A stretch of DNA of 43,228 nucleotides from Clostridiaceae bacterium UBA6110 (GTDB lineage Bacteria; Bacillota; Clostridia; Clostridiales; Clostridiaceae). Shown piece by piece: positions 1 through 8,319 of the stretch. The notes under the pieces were generated by a model. That model did not search any database and was not told the origin of the DNA. It saw nothing but the letters and a program-made list of their open reading frames with translations. The position numbers and the translations under genes were made by a program. The stretch is taken from assembly GCA_002428415.1 (NCBI GenBank), contig DIWI01000039.1, forward strand, positions 1-43,228, given 5' to 3'. Position 1 is the first letter of the stretch; every line of letters begins with the position of its first letter.

Positions 1-61
1 TACCGTTTGAAGACATTCAGGGAGTTTCCCTAGGGATATCTCCCTTCATTCAACCCTATAC

Positions 62-157
62 TGGTAAACTAATTCAGTATCAGGTGGTAAACTAATTCGT
101 TAGCGTTTCTGGTAAACTAATTCGGTATCGCGTGGTAAAGAAATTCATTGACGTTTG
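62..157. repeat. 48-bp tandem repeat, possible IS21-type terminus
   Basis: The 14-mer TGGTAAACTAATTC occurs at 62-75, 85-98 and 110-123, with a variant (TGGTAAAGAAATTC) at 133-146. Spacing alternates 23, 25, 23. The sequences between copies alternate as well (AGTATCAG / GGTATCGCG versus TTAGCGTTTC / TTGACGTTTG), so the real unit is about 48 bp, present twice. Ends of IS21-family elements carry such multiple internal repeats bound by the transposase IstA, so this may be the end of an element lying left of the window; a terminal CA could be at 158-159. No transposase gene is visible here, so the assignment is inference. An imperfect palindrome around TCCCTAGGGA lies just upstream at 20-44. Confidence 0.5.
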
Positions 158-190
158 CATATAGATAATCAAATTTAGTAAATAAGACAT

Positions 191-247
191 AGGGCCTTTT
201 GTAAAATAGCTATTCTTAAGCTATAAACAAAGGCTCTATTTTTTATT
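191..247 (+). terminator. Rho-independent terminator
   Basis: AGGGCCTTTTGT (191-202) pairs with ACAAAGGCTCT (about 227-237), with an inner ATAGCT/AGCTAT stem, followed by a T-rich run at 239-244. It points rightward and would end transcription entering from outside the window, insulating the module that starts at 440. Confidence 0.75.
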
Positions 248-349
248 CCCTAAAATGAAAATGCAGATTCCAAAGAATTCACAACTGTTAGGCTTTCAGA
301 ATTCGTTAAATGCAAAACTACAAAATTGTCTCTTTTTTAGTAACTATTT

Positions 350-379
350 TTGTACATCTATCCGTTTATAGGATTATAA
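350..379 (+). promoter_or_regulatory. Possible sigma-A promoter for module A
   Basis: TTGTAC at 350-355 and ATTATA/TTATAA at 373-379 are 17-18 bp apart, about 60 bp ahead of the first gene of the module. The surrounding 250 bp (about 190-439) hold no recognisable gene, only the terminator and this AT-rich leader. Other AT-rich hexamers nearby could serve instead. Confidence 0.35.
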
Positions 380-439
380 GAAGAGTTGATAATATAAGTG
401 TTAATAGAAATGATATTTTATAATTGAAAGGGGAAAATT

Positions 440-1408
440 ATGTTAAAAACAAGATTTACGGAAATGTTCGGAATAAAGTATCCAATAGTACAAGGCGGTA
501 TGCAGCATCTCGGTCTAGCAGATTTTGCATCAACTGTATCTAACGCGGGCGGAATGGGAACTCTTAATATTACCTGTTATGACACGCCTGAAGAATTTGA
601 AACAGATGTAATAAAAATGAAAACTCTGACTGATAAACCTTTCATTGTCAATATTTCTTTAGTGCCTGACTTAACAAAAGGTGAAGTGATAAGAAAATAT
701 ATAGATATTTGCGCGAAACAAAAAGTTGTTGCTATCGAAACAGCTGGTGCAGACCCATCAGAATTTATTTCTCAAATTAAAGAGGCAGGAATTAAATTAA
801 TACATAAAACTCCTTCAGCTAAAATTGCTAAACGTATGGAAGAAAAGGGTGCTGATGTAATCACAATAGCTGGTTATGAAGTAGCGGGACATCCAAGCAC
901 TGATGGAATAGGTACGTTCGTAATTGCAAATAAAGCTGCTTCAATTTGTTCAATTCCCGTTCTTGCAGCAGGTGGTGTAGCTGATGGAAAGGGTTTGGCA
1001 GCAGCATTATGCTTAGGTTGCGAAGGTGTAGTTATGGGTACTCGTTTTGTTGCTACTAAAGAGTGTTTAATTTCCGATAACCATAAGCAGTATATTATAG
1101 ATCATACTGAGAGAGATACTGTTTTAATTCAGCAATCGATTAAAAATATGGCGCGTGTTGCTGATAATATGGCTTCAAGATTAGCTGCTGAAATGGAAAG
1201 TCGCGGTACAACCTTACAAGAATTAATGACAGTTATATCAGGTAAACGAGGACGTGTTGCTTATAGAACAGGAAACGTGGACGGTGGAATATTTGCAGCT
1301 AGTCCTGCAATGGGTCTGATAAACGAAATAATAACCGTTCAAGGATTGATGGATAATATGTGCGCTGATGCTAAATCCATCATAGACGGACTTAGCAAGA
1401 GTTTATAA
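440..1408 (+). CDS. Nitronate monooxygenase / FabK-family FMN flavoprotein (copy 1)
   Basis: This 322-residue TIM-barrel flavoprotein belongs to the nitronate monooxygenase / enoyl-ACP reductase II family (formerly 2-nitropropane dioxygenase). Seen: the N-terminal YPIVQGGMQHLG strand, the FIVNISL strand, the GYEVAGHPS segment carrying the family's conserved His, and the phosphate-binding end PVLAAGGVADG followed by GVVMGTRFVAT. The ATG has a strong AAGGGG ribosome site. It is the first gene of a tight run (NMO, NMO, CoA-transferase, crotonase, crotonase), so a CoA-thioester substrate is more likely than a free nitronate; that is inference. It resembles the NMO at 7293 along its whole length, much more than the NMO directly downstream. 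Its codons are AT-rich compared with that paralogue. Confidence 0.85.
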   Translation: MLKTRFTEMFGIKYPIVQGGMQHLGLADFASTVSNAGGMGTLNITCYDTPEEFETDVIKMKTLTDKPFIVNISLVPDLTKGEVIRKYIDICAKQKVVAIETAGADPSEFISQIKEAGIKLIHKTPSAKIAKRMEEKGADVITIAGYEVAGHPSTDGIGTFVIANKAASICSIPVLAAGGVADGKGLAAALCLGCEGVVMGTRFVATKECLISDNHKQYIIDHTERDTVLIQQSIKNMARVADNMASRLAAEMESRGTTLQELMTVISGKRGRVAYRTGNVDGGIFAASPAMGLINEIITVQGLMDNMCADAKSIIDGLSKSL

Positions 1409-1427
1409 ATTATTGGGGGGAATAGAT

Positions 1428-2393
1428 ATGAAAACAAGAATTACTGAGTTATTAGGAATTGAATACCCAATTATTCAAGGGGGTATGCAGCATTTAGGAG
1501 TGCCAGAGTTAGCAGCGGCAGTTTCAAATGCTGGAGGGCTTGGAACGATTAATGTAACAGTATTTCCTGAATTAGACGAATTTAGGGCAGCATTAGAAAA
1601 GATGAAATCCTTAACAGATAAACCGTTTTGTGTAAATATTTCTTTACTGCCAGAGACTTCTGCAGGTGAAAAAACTTTCGATTATATTAAAATTTGTGGC
1701 GATCTGGGCGTTAAAGTTATTGAAACTGCCGGTAGAAAGCCTGATACGTTAGTTGGTCCTATCCATGAACTAGGAATCTTTCATATTCATAAAGTGCCAA
1801 CAGTAAAACATGCTCTATCTGCTGAAAAAACAGGCGTGGATGCTGTAACTATAGTTGGTTTTGAGTGTGCAGGTCACCCGGGGAAAGACGAGGTTACTAC
1901 TTTAGTTTTAGCGGCTAAAGCTGTGAAACAATTAAAAATACCTGTACTAGCTGGTGGTGGAGTTGCTGATGGCCATGGTGTAGCAGCACTGCTAGCTCTT
2001 GGCGTAGAAGGTGTAGTTATGGGTACTCGCTTTGTGGCTACGAAAGAATGTCAAATACATCAAAATTTCAAAGATTGGTGTGTTAGTGCTACCGAAAAAG
2101 ATACGACTTTAGTTCAAAAAAGCATAAATAATATGGCTAGAGTAGCGAATAACGATACCGCCAAGGAATGTTTGAAACTTGAGTCCAAAGGAGTTACCCT
2201 ACAAGAATTAATATCTACAATCTCAGGTAAAAGAGGGAAAATGGCTATGGATAAAGGTGATCTTAACGGAGGGATTTTCGTTGTAGGTCAAGCATTGGGA
2301 TTAATAGATGATGTGCTTTCCGTTGATGAGTTGTTTACAAGAATAGTTTCTGAAATGAATGAATCCAAAAATAGATTAAATGATATCTATTAA
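1428..2393 (+). CDS. Nitronate monooxygenase / FabK-family FMN flavoprotein (copy 2)
   Basis: A second 321-residue member of the same FMN barrel family, 19 bp after copy 1. The start is taken at the ATG preceded by GGGGGG (MKTRITELLG) rather than an in-frame codon five residues upstream. Visible are YPIIQGGMQHLG, FCVNISLL, GFECAGHPG with the conserved His, and PVLAGGGVADG followed by GVVMGTRFVATKE. Copies 1 and 2 align end to end but differ at many positions, so this is an older divergence than copy 1 versus the gene at 7293. Two adjacent members could form a heteromer or handle two steps; nothing in the sequence decides this. FMN binding is expected from the family; substrate is unknown. Confidence 0.85.
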   Translation: MKTRITELLGIEYPIIQGGMQHLGVPELAAAVSNAGGLGTINVTVFPELDEFRAALEKMKSLTDKPFCVNISLLPETSAGEKTFDYIKICGDLGVKVIETAGRKPDTLVGPIHELGIFHIHKVPTVKHALSAEKTGVDAVTIVGFECAGHPGKDEVTTLVLAAKAVKQLKIPVLAGGGVADGHGVAALLALGVEGVVMGTRFVATKECQIHQNFKDWCVSATEKDTTLVQKSINNMARVANNDTAKECLKLESKGVTLQELISTISGKRGKMAMDKGDLNGGIFVVGQALGLIDDVLSVDELFTRIVSEMNESKNRLNDIY

Positions 2394-2408
2394 GAAAAGG
2401 AGTTAGCT

Positions 2409-3590
2409 ATGAGTAATTATAAGTTATTAGATGGTATAAAAGTTGTTGAGATGTCAACAATGGTAGCAGCTCCTAGTTGTGGCCGCATTCTTGCTGATTG
2501 GGGTGCTGAGGTAATAAAAGTTGAAGCTCCAAATGGAGATAACTACAGAAATTTTGGGAAAATGTTCGGTGTAACCTGTACACCTGATGCAAACCCTCTT
2601 TTTGATAGCATAAATGCTAATAAAAAAGGGGTTACTTTAAACCTGAAAGATTCTGCTGATATGGATAAAATGCACCAGTTACTTTCTGATGCAGATATAT
2701 TTTTAACGAATACTAGACCCAAAGCATTAAAGGCATTAGGTATTGATTATGATACATTGAGAGAAAAATATCCCAAACTAATTTATGCACTACTTTCAGG
2801 ATATGGAGAAAAAGGGCCTAAGGCTGATGCTCCAGGTTATGATACGATTGCTTTTTGGGCATCAACTGGATTTTTAGCTGACATGACAGTGTTGAACGAT
2901 GAGGATAAAAGCAATTTCCCTGTTATGGGTCCTGCCGGTCCTGGTGATATTATTTCTGGTATGGCTTTATTAAATATAATTCTGGGTGCTTTATACAAAA
3001 GAACAATTACGAATGAAGGAGATTATGTTACCGCGTCATTATATGGTACGGCTCTATGGTGTTTCCATATAATGTCTGTTTCTGTTGAACCGCAATTCGA
3101 CAACAAATATCCGAAAAAGAGAAACGAAAGCAATCCACTCTCAACCCCTTTTAAAACCAGCGATGGAGAATGGATTATGACTACGATTCTAGATTTCCCT
3201 AAAGATTGGCCGAGAATCTGTAGAGTATTGGAATTAGAAGAAATGATTGAAGACCCAAAATACGATACAGTGGTGAAACAACGCGATGCATCAATTCGTA
3301 ATGAATTAATGCAAATATTTGGCAGAAAGTATGAACAAAAAACTGCTGAAGAATGGATGACGCTACTGAAAGAAGCAGATATCGTTCATGACAAATTAGG
3401 ACATTATTCTGATATATATCAGTGTGAACAAGCGGATGCCAATGAATTTATCCATAGTGTTGATTATGGACTAGAGAAAGATGTTGTTTTAGTGAGACCA
3501 AATATGTTAAGCGCAAGAAATGGATATGCACCTTTTAATAAAGCTCCTAAATTGGGTGAACATAACGATATGTTTGATAAAAATAATTAA
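2409..3590 (+). CDS. Class III (CaiB/BaiF-type) acyl-CoA transferase, copy 1
   Basis: A 393-residue class III CoA-transferase, the family of FRC, CaiB, BaiF, HadA and FldA. Such enzymes move CoA from an acyl-CoA to a free carboxylate through an aspartyl-anhydride intermediate. Seen: N-terminal DGIKVVEMSTMVAAP and the following ADWGAEVIKVE, the LNLKD segment, YPKLIYALLSGYGEKGP, and GPAGPGD, whose Asp sits where the catalytic Asp is expected. The wording of these motifs recalls the FldA/HadA clade, which acts on aryl or branched hydroxy- and enoic acids. It starts 15 bp after the NMO gene, with AAGGAG ahead of the ATG. In context it should activate the acid fed into the pathway. Its paralogue is at 13854, and a wrecked third copy is at 7029. 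Confidence 0.88.
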   Translation: MSNYKLLDGIKVVEMSTMVAAPSCGRILADWGAEVIKVEAPNGDNYRNFGKMFGVTCTPDANPLFDSINANKKGVTLNLKDSADMDKMHQLLSDADIFLTNTRPKALKALGIDYDTLREKYPKLIYALLSGYGEKGPKADAPGYDTIAFWASTGFLADMTVLNDEDKSNFPVMGPAGPGDIISGMALLNIILGALYKRTITNEGDYVTASLYGTALWCFHIMSVSVEPQFDNKYPKKRNESNPLSTPFKTSDGEWIMTTILDFPKDWPRICRVLELEEMIEDPKYDTVVKQRDASIRNELMQIFGRKYEQKTAEEWMTLLKEADIVHDKLGHYSDIYQCEQADANEFIHSVDYGLEKDVVLVRPNMLSARNGYAPFNKAPKLGEHNDMFDKNN

Positions 3591-3623
3591 TCAAAAGATA
3601 TTTGAGGATATATAGGAGGAACT

Positions 3624-4409
3624 ATGCAAAATCCAACTTTTACTCATTTTTTGTTAGAGGAAGACAATGGCATTGCTGTATTTACGATTAATCGTCCAAC
3701 TGTAATGAATGCGTTAAATCTAGAGTGTCAATTAGATTTAATGGCGTTTATGGATTACTATGAAGGAAACGAAAACTTGAAAGTTGCAATAATAACTGGT
3801 GCTGGAGATAAAGCATTTATTGCTGGTGCAGATATTAATAGTATAAAAACAGCAACAGCTAAAAAAGCGCTAACTAGTAAGTTGCGTATTGTGCTGGATA
3901 GAATAGAAAATTCACCTAAAATAATAATTGCAGCGATCAATGGATATGCTTTCGGTGGTGGATTTGAATTAGCATTGGCTTGTGATATACGGTTAGTATC
4001 TGATAACGCCCTAGTAGGGCTGCCGGAAACTAATTTGGGAATTATTCCTGGTGCTGGCGGTACCCAAAGACTTGCTAGAATGGTAGGAATTAGTGTTGCT
4101 AAAGATGTTATTATCGGTGGACGAAATCTGAAAGCTGAGGAAACAGTAAACTATGGTATAGCCATGAAATGTGTTACTCAGGTAGAATTACTAGAAAAAG
4201 CTAAAAACGTTGCGTCAAGAATAATGGAACGCGGACCTTTGGCAATACAAGTTGCAAAAATGGCAATAAATACATCTTTAGATGTTGATAGAAGTACAGG
4301 AATGATGTATGAAGCATTAGCATTAGCAGTTACTTTTGGTAGTGAAGATCGTTTGGAAGGTGCAAGTGCATTCCTGGAAAAGAGGAAAGCTGATTTTAAA
4401 GGTTGCTAG
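3624..4409 (+). CDS. Enoyl-CoA hydratase (crotonase), copy 1
   Basis: A 261-residue crotonase-fold protein of normal length. Both catalytic glutamates of classical enoyl-CoA hydratase are present: one in FGGGFELALACD and one in GLPETNLGIIPGAGG. The oxyanion-hole segment FIAGADI is also there. It should add water across trans-2-enoyl-CoA to give 3-hydroxyacyl-CoA. The ATG follows AGGAGG. It lies 33 bp after the CoA-transferase and 9 bp before another crotonase-fold gene of a different type, so the pair probably performs isomerisation and hydration in sequence. The closest relative in the window is the gene at 8320, which keeps the same active site. Confidence 0.9.
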   Translation: MQNPTFTHFLLEEDNGIAVFTINRPTVMNALNLECQLDLMAFMDYYEGNENLKVAIITGAGDKAFIAGADINSIKTATAKKALTSKLRIVLDRIENSPKIIIAAINGYAFGGGFELALACDIRLVSDNALVGLPETNLGIIPGAGGTQRLARMVGISVAKDVIIGGRNLKAEETVNYGIAMKCVTQVELLEKAKNVASRIMERGPLAIQVAKMAINTSLDVDRSTGMMYEALALAVTFGSEDRLEGASAFLEKRKADFKGC

Positions 4410-4418
4410 GGGGTAAAT

Positions 4419-5201
4419 ATGTATACAACAATTCTCGTAAAAGTGGAAGACAGAGTTGGAACAATAACTATAAATAGAGAAGAACATCTTAATGCATTAG
4501 CTCGCGAAACTTATGGGGAGATAAGAGATGCGGTGAACGAGTTAGACGCTAGAAAAGATGTTGGTACTATCGTAATAACTGGTAAAGGTAAACACTTTAG
4601 TGCCGGAGGAGATATTAAACGTTTTAAGACTTTAATCGAAACTAAAGAATACTTGAGCCAAGATGGGATATATTATGCTGGTCAAATGACGAAGGCTATG
4701 AAGCAATGTGGAAAGCCAATCATTGCTATGATAAACGGTGTTGCTACTGGTGCTGGTTTCAGTATCGCATTAGGTGCAGACTATAGAATCGTAACTCCAA
4801 GTTCAAAATTAATCATGGGATTCATAAAAATTGGATTACCTGGAGATACAGGCAGTATATATTTGTTAAGTAAATTAATCGGTATCGAAAAAGCTTCATA
4901 TATGATGATGACTGGAGAGCCGGTAAAAGGCGAAGATGCTATACAAATGGGCCTGGCTACTCGTTTGGTTGAGGACGGGAAACTTGAAGAAGAAACCTAT
5001 ACTTTTGCTAAAATGTTAGCTAATATGCCAACCAAGGCAATAGCAAGACAAAAAGCGTTGCAATATAACTATTTCTACAGAGATTTAGATTGCTTCTACT
5101 ATGATGAGGCCTTACAAATGGCTGTTTCTTCAAGAGAAGGAGATTTTGAAAATGCTGTAAACGCCTTCATAGAAAAGAAAATGCCTGAATTTAATAAGTA
5201 A
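4419..5201 (+). CDS. PaaG-like crotonase-superfamily isomerase/hydratase, copy 1
   Basis: A 260-residue crotonase-fold protein that lacks both glutamates of a standard hydratase: the first becomes Ser (GAGFSIALG) and the second a hydrophobic residue (GFIKIGLPGD). An Asp in the KIGLPGDTG segment lines up with the catalytic Asp of PaaG and dienoyl-CoA isomerase enzymes (KIGLVPDAG). The oxyanion-hole motif HFSAGGDI is kept. A role as a delta3,delta2- or ring-type enoyl-CoA isomerase therefore fits better than hydration; the substrate is not known. The ribosome site GGGGG is 5-6 bp from the ATG. It is the last gene of module A and is followed by a terminator. Confidence 0.82.
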   Translation: MYTTILVKVEDRVGTITINREEHLNALARETYGEIRDAVNELDARKDVGTIVITGKGKHFSAGGDIKRFKTLIETKEYLSQDGIYYAGQMTKAMKQCGKPIIAMINGVATGAGFSIALGADYRIVTPSSKLIMGFIKIGLPGDTGSIYLLSKLIGIEKASYMMMTGEPVKGEDAIQMGLATRLVEDGKLEEETYTFAKMLANMPTKAIARQKALQYNYFYRDLDCFYYDEALQMAVSSREGDFENAVNAFIEKKMPEFNK

Positions 5202-5290
5202 TTTGAACTACTACACGGTAGTATTGTGCTGCTAGAAGAACTGTTCTTAATTTTATGTATCCTGGATTCCAGAAAGCTATAACGACGGAG

Positions 5291-5330
5291 GAGTTATTCC
5301 CAATGCGAGGAATAGCTCTTCTTATTTTTG
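5291..5330 (+). terminator. Rho-independent terminator of module A
   Basis: GAGTTATTCC (5291-5300) pairs with GGAATAGCTC (5309-5318) through one G-U pair, with an 8-nt loop, followed by TTCTTATTTTT. It lies about 90 bp after the last module A gene. Confidence 0.8.
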
Positions 5331-6181
5331 GTCACTTCACTAATCAGTCGACAATGCTCAGGTGACTCAGATAGCTCAATAACGTCAAGTTCATCCAGCA
5401 ATCCCTCCACTTCCATTTCTCAAATAGCTCCGCATCCGGTATCTTCTTTTTCACGTATTACAAATAGATTTGGAGTTTTTAAAATGTCCTGTTATTTGAG
5501 ATTTACCATCAGATTCAGATTGGTACCGGACCGGAATTTTGGCAATGTCATGTTCCTCCTTAGCGTTGGCAGTTTAAGTTGGATATTCCAATAAAAAAGT
5601 GCATACTTTCCGGAGCAATAGAGAATTCATTCCGATAAGTGGGTGTATGTATTTCCGATAACCAGGCAGGGTACCAATGAGTATGCAAACTGCTTGAAGC
5701 CTTCAGGAAAGCGATGTGACTCATAGTTACTGGAGTGTTGTTAACGAGTTTTACTAGCTCGTTTAATGTCCAATTTAGGATATCAGGCTTATAGAATATT
5801 GATAAAGCATGAACGATAATCAATATCCAATTGAATTTGATAAGTAAGTGAGACACTTATTGCATACAGTTTAAGGATGAAATTACACCTCACAAAACCC
5901 CGCGTCAAATACCTGCACTCTATCCAGAATGATATGTGTTCTGTCTTTCCGAATTGGGGTGCCCAGCATTCTTGAAAATATGCACATTATGGTTGGAATA
6001 CTCAGTTAATATGGGGTCTTAACAAGATACTAGACAAAATGACCAAAAAGTGCATTGATTTAGGTTCAAAGTTTGTAGCTACTCACCACAAAAAATCTGT
6101 CAAATTTGAATATAATTAACTTGTGCCAACGGAAAGTTCAAATACCAGAGCTAGTACTGAAGTGATAACCGAGAATTTATA
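5331..6181. other. Decayed intermodule DNA with no intact gene
   Basis: About 850 bp with no ORF that reads like a real protein. One trace of a lost gene is on the minus strand: an ideal CCTCCTT (the complement of AAGGAGG, 5555-5561) precedes an ATG at 5551. Its frame stops after 19 codons, but coding-like text continues in another frame toward 5350 and includes an acidic stretch near EGLLDELDVIELSE. I do not recognise the family. The rest (5600-6180) has short frames broken by stops. The region separates the two paralogous CoA modules and looks like the remains of an insertion or of deleted genes. Confidence 0.5.
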
Positions 6182-6198
6182 CAAGGAGTTGACTAGTA

Positions 6199-6987
6199 TT
6201 GGAATACAATGAAATTCTTCTTGATGTGAAAGATAATATTGCCACGATTACATTAAATAGGCCTCAATTTGGGAATGCATTGGCAACTGGTTCCTACGGA
6301 GAAATAAGAGATGCAGTCCTGAGCTGTGAAGAGAATGAGAATGTGCGTGCAATTGTTATCAGGAGTACCGGGAAGCACTTTTCAGCTGGTGGTGATTTAA
6401 AACGGTTTAAGAGCTTGATCGATAATAATGAATATTTGAATGAACGAAACATAATGTATGCTGGAGAAATGACAACAGCAATACGGAGATGCACAAAGCC
6501 TGTAGTTGCTATGGTTCAGGGAGTTGCGACTGGTGCAGGGTGCAGCCTCGCTGTTGCTTGCGATTTCCGAGTAGCAACCCGGAACACAAAGTTCGTTATG
6601 GGTTTTGTAAAATTGGGGCTGACAGGAGATACAGGAAGCATGTATTTCTTGTACAAGCTACTTGGGATGGCTAAAGCATCAGAAATGCTGATGCTGGGTG
6701 ATGCTGTCAATGGTGAAGATGGATACAGGATAGGCTTGGTGACAAAGCTGGCCGAAGAAGATGATTTGGAGAGTGAAACATATTCATTGGCGCGCCGTCT
6801 TGCTGATAGCCCCACGAAGTCAATCAGTCTCCAGAAAAAGGTAATGATGGAGTTTTTCTACCAGGATTTGGATGCTTATTCAATTCGTGAGGGTGAATAT
6901 CTGGCGCAGACAAGCCGAACAGCAGATTTCGCTGAAGCAGTTAATGCGTTTTTGGAAAAGAGGCAGCCTGTCTTCATTGGCAAGTAA
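6199..6987 (+). CDS. PaaG-like crotonase-superfamily isomerase/hydratase, copy 2
   Basis: A 262-residue paralogue of the gene at 4419, starting at TTG (MEYNEILLDV) with AAGGAG 11 bp upstream; no in-frame ATG suits the family start. The same active-site pattern appears: HFSAGGDLKRF for the oxyanion hole, GAGCSLAVACD where a hydratase would have Glu, and VKLGLTGDTGS with the PaaG-type Asp. It opens module A', which otherwise has a different gene order from module A. Downstream is the wreck of a CoA-transferase gene, so transcription may pass through a pseudogene to reach the next NMO. Isomerase activity on an enoyl-CoA is inferred from residues only. Confidence 0.82.
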   Translation: MEYNEILLDVKDNIATITLNRPQFGNALATGSYGEIRDAVLSCEENENVRAIVIRSTGKHFSAGGDLKRFKSLIDNNEYLNERNIMYAGEMTTAIRRCTKPVVAMVQGVATGAGCSLAVACDFRVATRNTKFVMGFVKLGLTGDTGSMYFLYKLLGMAKASEMLMLGDAVNGEDGYRIGLVTKLAEEDDLESETYSLARRLADSPTKSISLQKKVMMEFFYQDLDAYSIREGEYLAQTSRTADFAEAVNAFLEKRQPVFIGK

Positions 6988-7028
6988 ACGTATCCGTATT
7001 ATGAAATTGTGAACACAGGAAGGATCGT

Positions 7029-7275
7029 ATGAATAGTAATGGTGAAAACCTCTCAGTAGTTTGAAGTAATCGAACTCTAGCACCTGCCTGCACTAAACTT
7101 CTTGTTGACTGGGGTGCTTAAGTGATTAAGGTTGAGTCCTTCAAAGGGGATCCTTTCAGGGCGTTTGGACCAAATTTTAACGTATACCCGAAGAAACGAT
7201 ATTAACTAACGCTTTGTTCATATATGACAAAAGACGGTGTCTGAATCCAAACTACAATTTTGGAAATTTTGTGCA
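7029..7275 (+). pseudogene. Remnant of a class III CoA-transferase gene
   Basis: After a fair ribosome site (AGGAAGG), an ATG opens a reading frame that is recognisably the N-terminus of the CoA-transferases in this window: APACTKLLVDWGA, a stop in place of the next Glu, then VIKVESFKGDPFRAFGPNF. It then jumps straight to NVYPKKRY, which matches residues some 180 positions further on (KYPKKR / KYPRTR in the intact copies). After that, YMTKDGV-stop-IQTTILE matches YKTKDGEWIMTSILE. So there is a large in-frame internal deletion, several stops (one a TGG-to-TGA change) and a small frameshift near VIEL. The C-terminal half is missing. The gene at 13854 may have replaced it. Confidence 0.82.
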
Positions 7276-7292
7276 AGCAGGAGGATTTAAAT

Positions 7293-8258
7293 ATGAAAAC
7301 AAGATTCACAGATATGTTCGGTATCAAGTATCCAATAGTGCAGGGAGGCATGCAGCATCTTGGTGTCCCGGAATTTGCTTCAGTTGTCTGCAATGCAGGT
7401 GGCATAGGTACGCTTAACATCACCTGTTACGCCAATCCTGAGGAGTTTCATGAAGCGGTTAAGGAAATGAAGCGATTGACTGATAAGCCTTTCATCGTAA
7501 ACATATCCTTAGTGCCACAACTAACTAAAGGAGAGGAAATCTTCCGCTATATAGATGTTTGCATAGAAGAAGGTGTTGCAGCAATTGAAACTGCCGGAGC
7601 AGACCCGTCAGAATTTATCTCTCACATTAAAGAAAACGGTATCAAGCTAATACATAAAACTCCATCCGCTAAGATTGCTAAGCGAATGGAGGAAAAGGGA
7701 GCAGATGCCATTACAATTGCTGGGTATGAAGTAGCAGGTCATCCGAGCACGGATGGAATCGGCACTATGATTCTCGCCAATAAAGTCGCTTCAACATGCA
7801 ATATTCCTGTTCTTGCAGCAGGTGGGATTGGTGACGGAAAGAGTCTTGCAGCTGCTCTGGCACTTGGCTGCGAAGGAGTAGTCATGGGAACCAGATTCGT
7901 TGCTACAACTGAGTGCCCAATCTCTGATAATCATAAGAAATGGGTAGTAAGTCATGGCGAACGTGATACAGTGTTAATCCAAAAATCGATTAAGAATATG
8001 GCAAGAGTCTCAAACAATATGGCTGCGAAACTTACACTTGAAATGGAAGATCGTGGTACAACTCTTCAGGAGCTCTTGAATGTTATCGCTGGGCGTATTA
8101 GCAGAGAATGCTATAAGAATGGAAATGTTGATGGAGGAATTTTTGCTGTAGGGCCTGTCATGGGCATAATAAACGATGTCAAGCCGGTACAGCAGCTTAT
8201 GGATGAAATGGTCGCAGAAGCTGAAGCTGCATGCGGAAGAGTTTCCAGAATGTTCTAA
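7293..8258 (+). CDS. Nitronate monooxygenase / FabK-family FMN flavoprotein (copy 3)
   Basis: A 321-residue NMO-family flavoprotein, by eye the closest paralogue of the gene at 440; long stretches such as KLIHKTPSAKIAKRMEEKGA are identical. The start is the ATG after AGGAGG (MKTRFTDMFG); the in-frame extension upstream is the tail of the CoA-transferase pseudogene. It keeps VQGGMQHLG, GYEVAGHPS with the family His, AAGGIGDGK and GVVMGTRFVAT. It is followed by a crotonase, so the pairing of an NMO with CoA-ester enzymes is repeated in both modules. Codon usage is less AT-rich than in copy 1 despite the protein similarity, which points to divergence in different genomic backgrounds. Confidence 0.86.
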   Translation: MKTRFTDMFGIKYPIVQGGMQHLGVPEFASVVCNAGGIGTLNITCYANPEEFHEAVKEMKRLTDKPFIVNISLVPQLTKGEEIFRYIDVCIEEGVAAIETAGADPSEFISHIKENGIKLIHKTPSAKIAKRMEEKGADAITIAGYEVAGHPSTDGIGTMILANKVASTCNIPVLAAGGIGDGKSLAAALALGCEGVVMGTRFVATTECPISDNHKKWVVSHGERDTVLIQKSIKNMARVSNNMAAKLTLEMEDRGTTLQELLNVIAGRISRECYKNGNVDGGIFAVGPVMGIINDVKPVQQLMDEMVAEAEAACGRVSRMF

Positions 8259-8319
8259 GCTTAAACATATTGAACAGACTAATTTAATCTGAGGATTAAT
8301 AGTATAGAGGAGGAAGGGA

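Noticed and set aside
62..157. CRISPR array
   Set aside because: Repeats are short (14 bp), the spacers are 9-11 bp and themselves repeat, and there are no cas genes.
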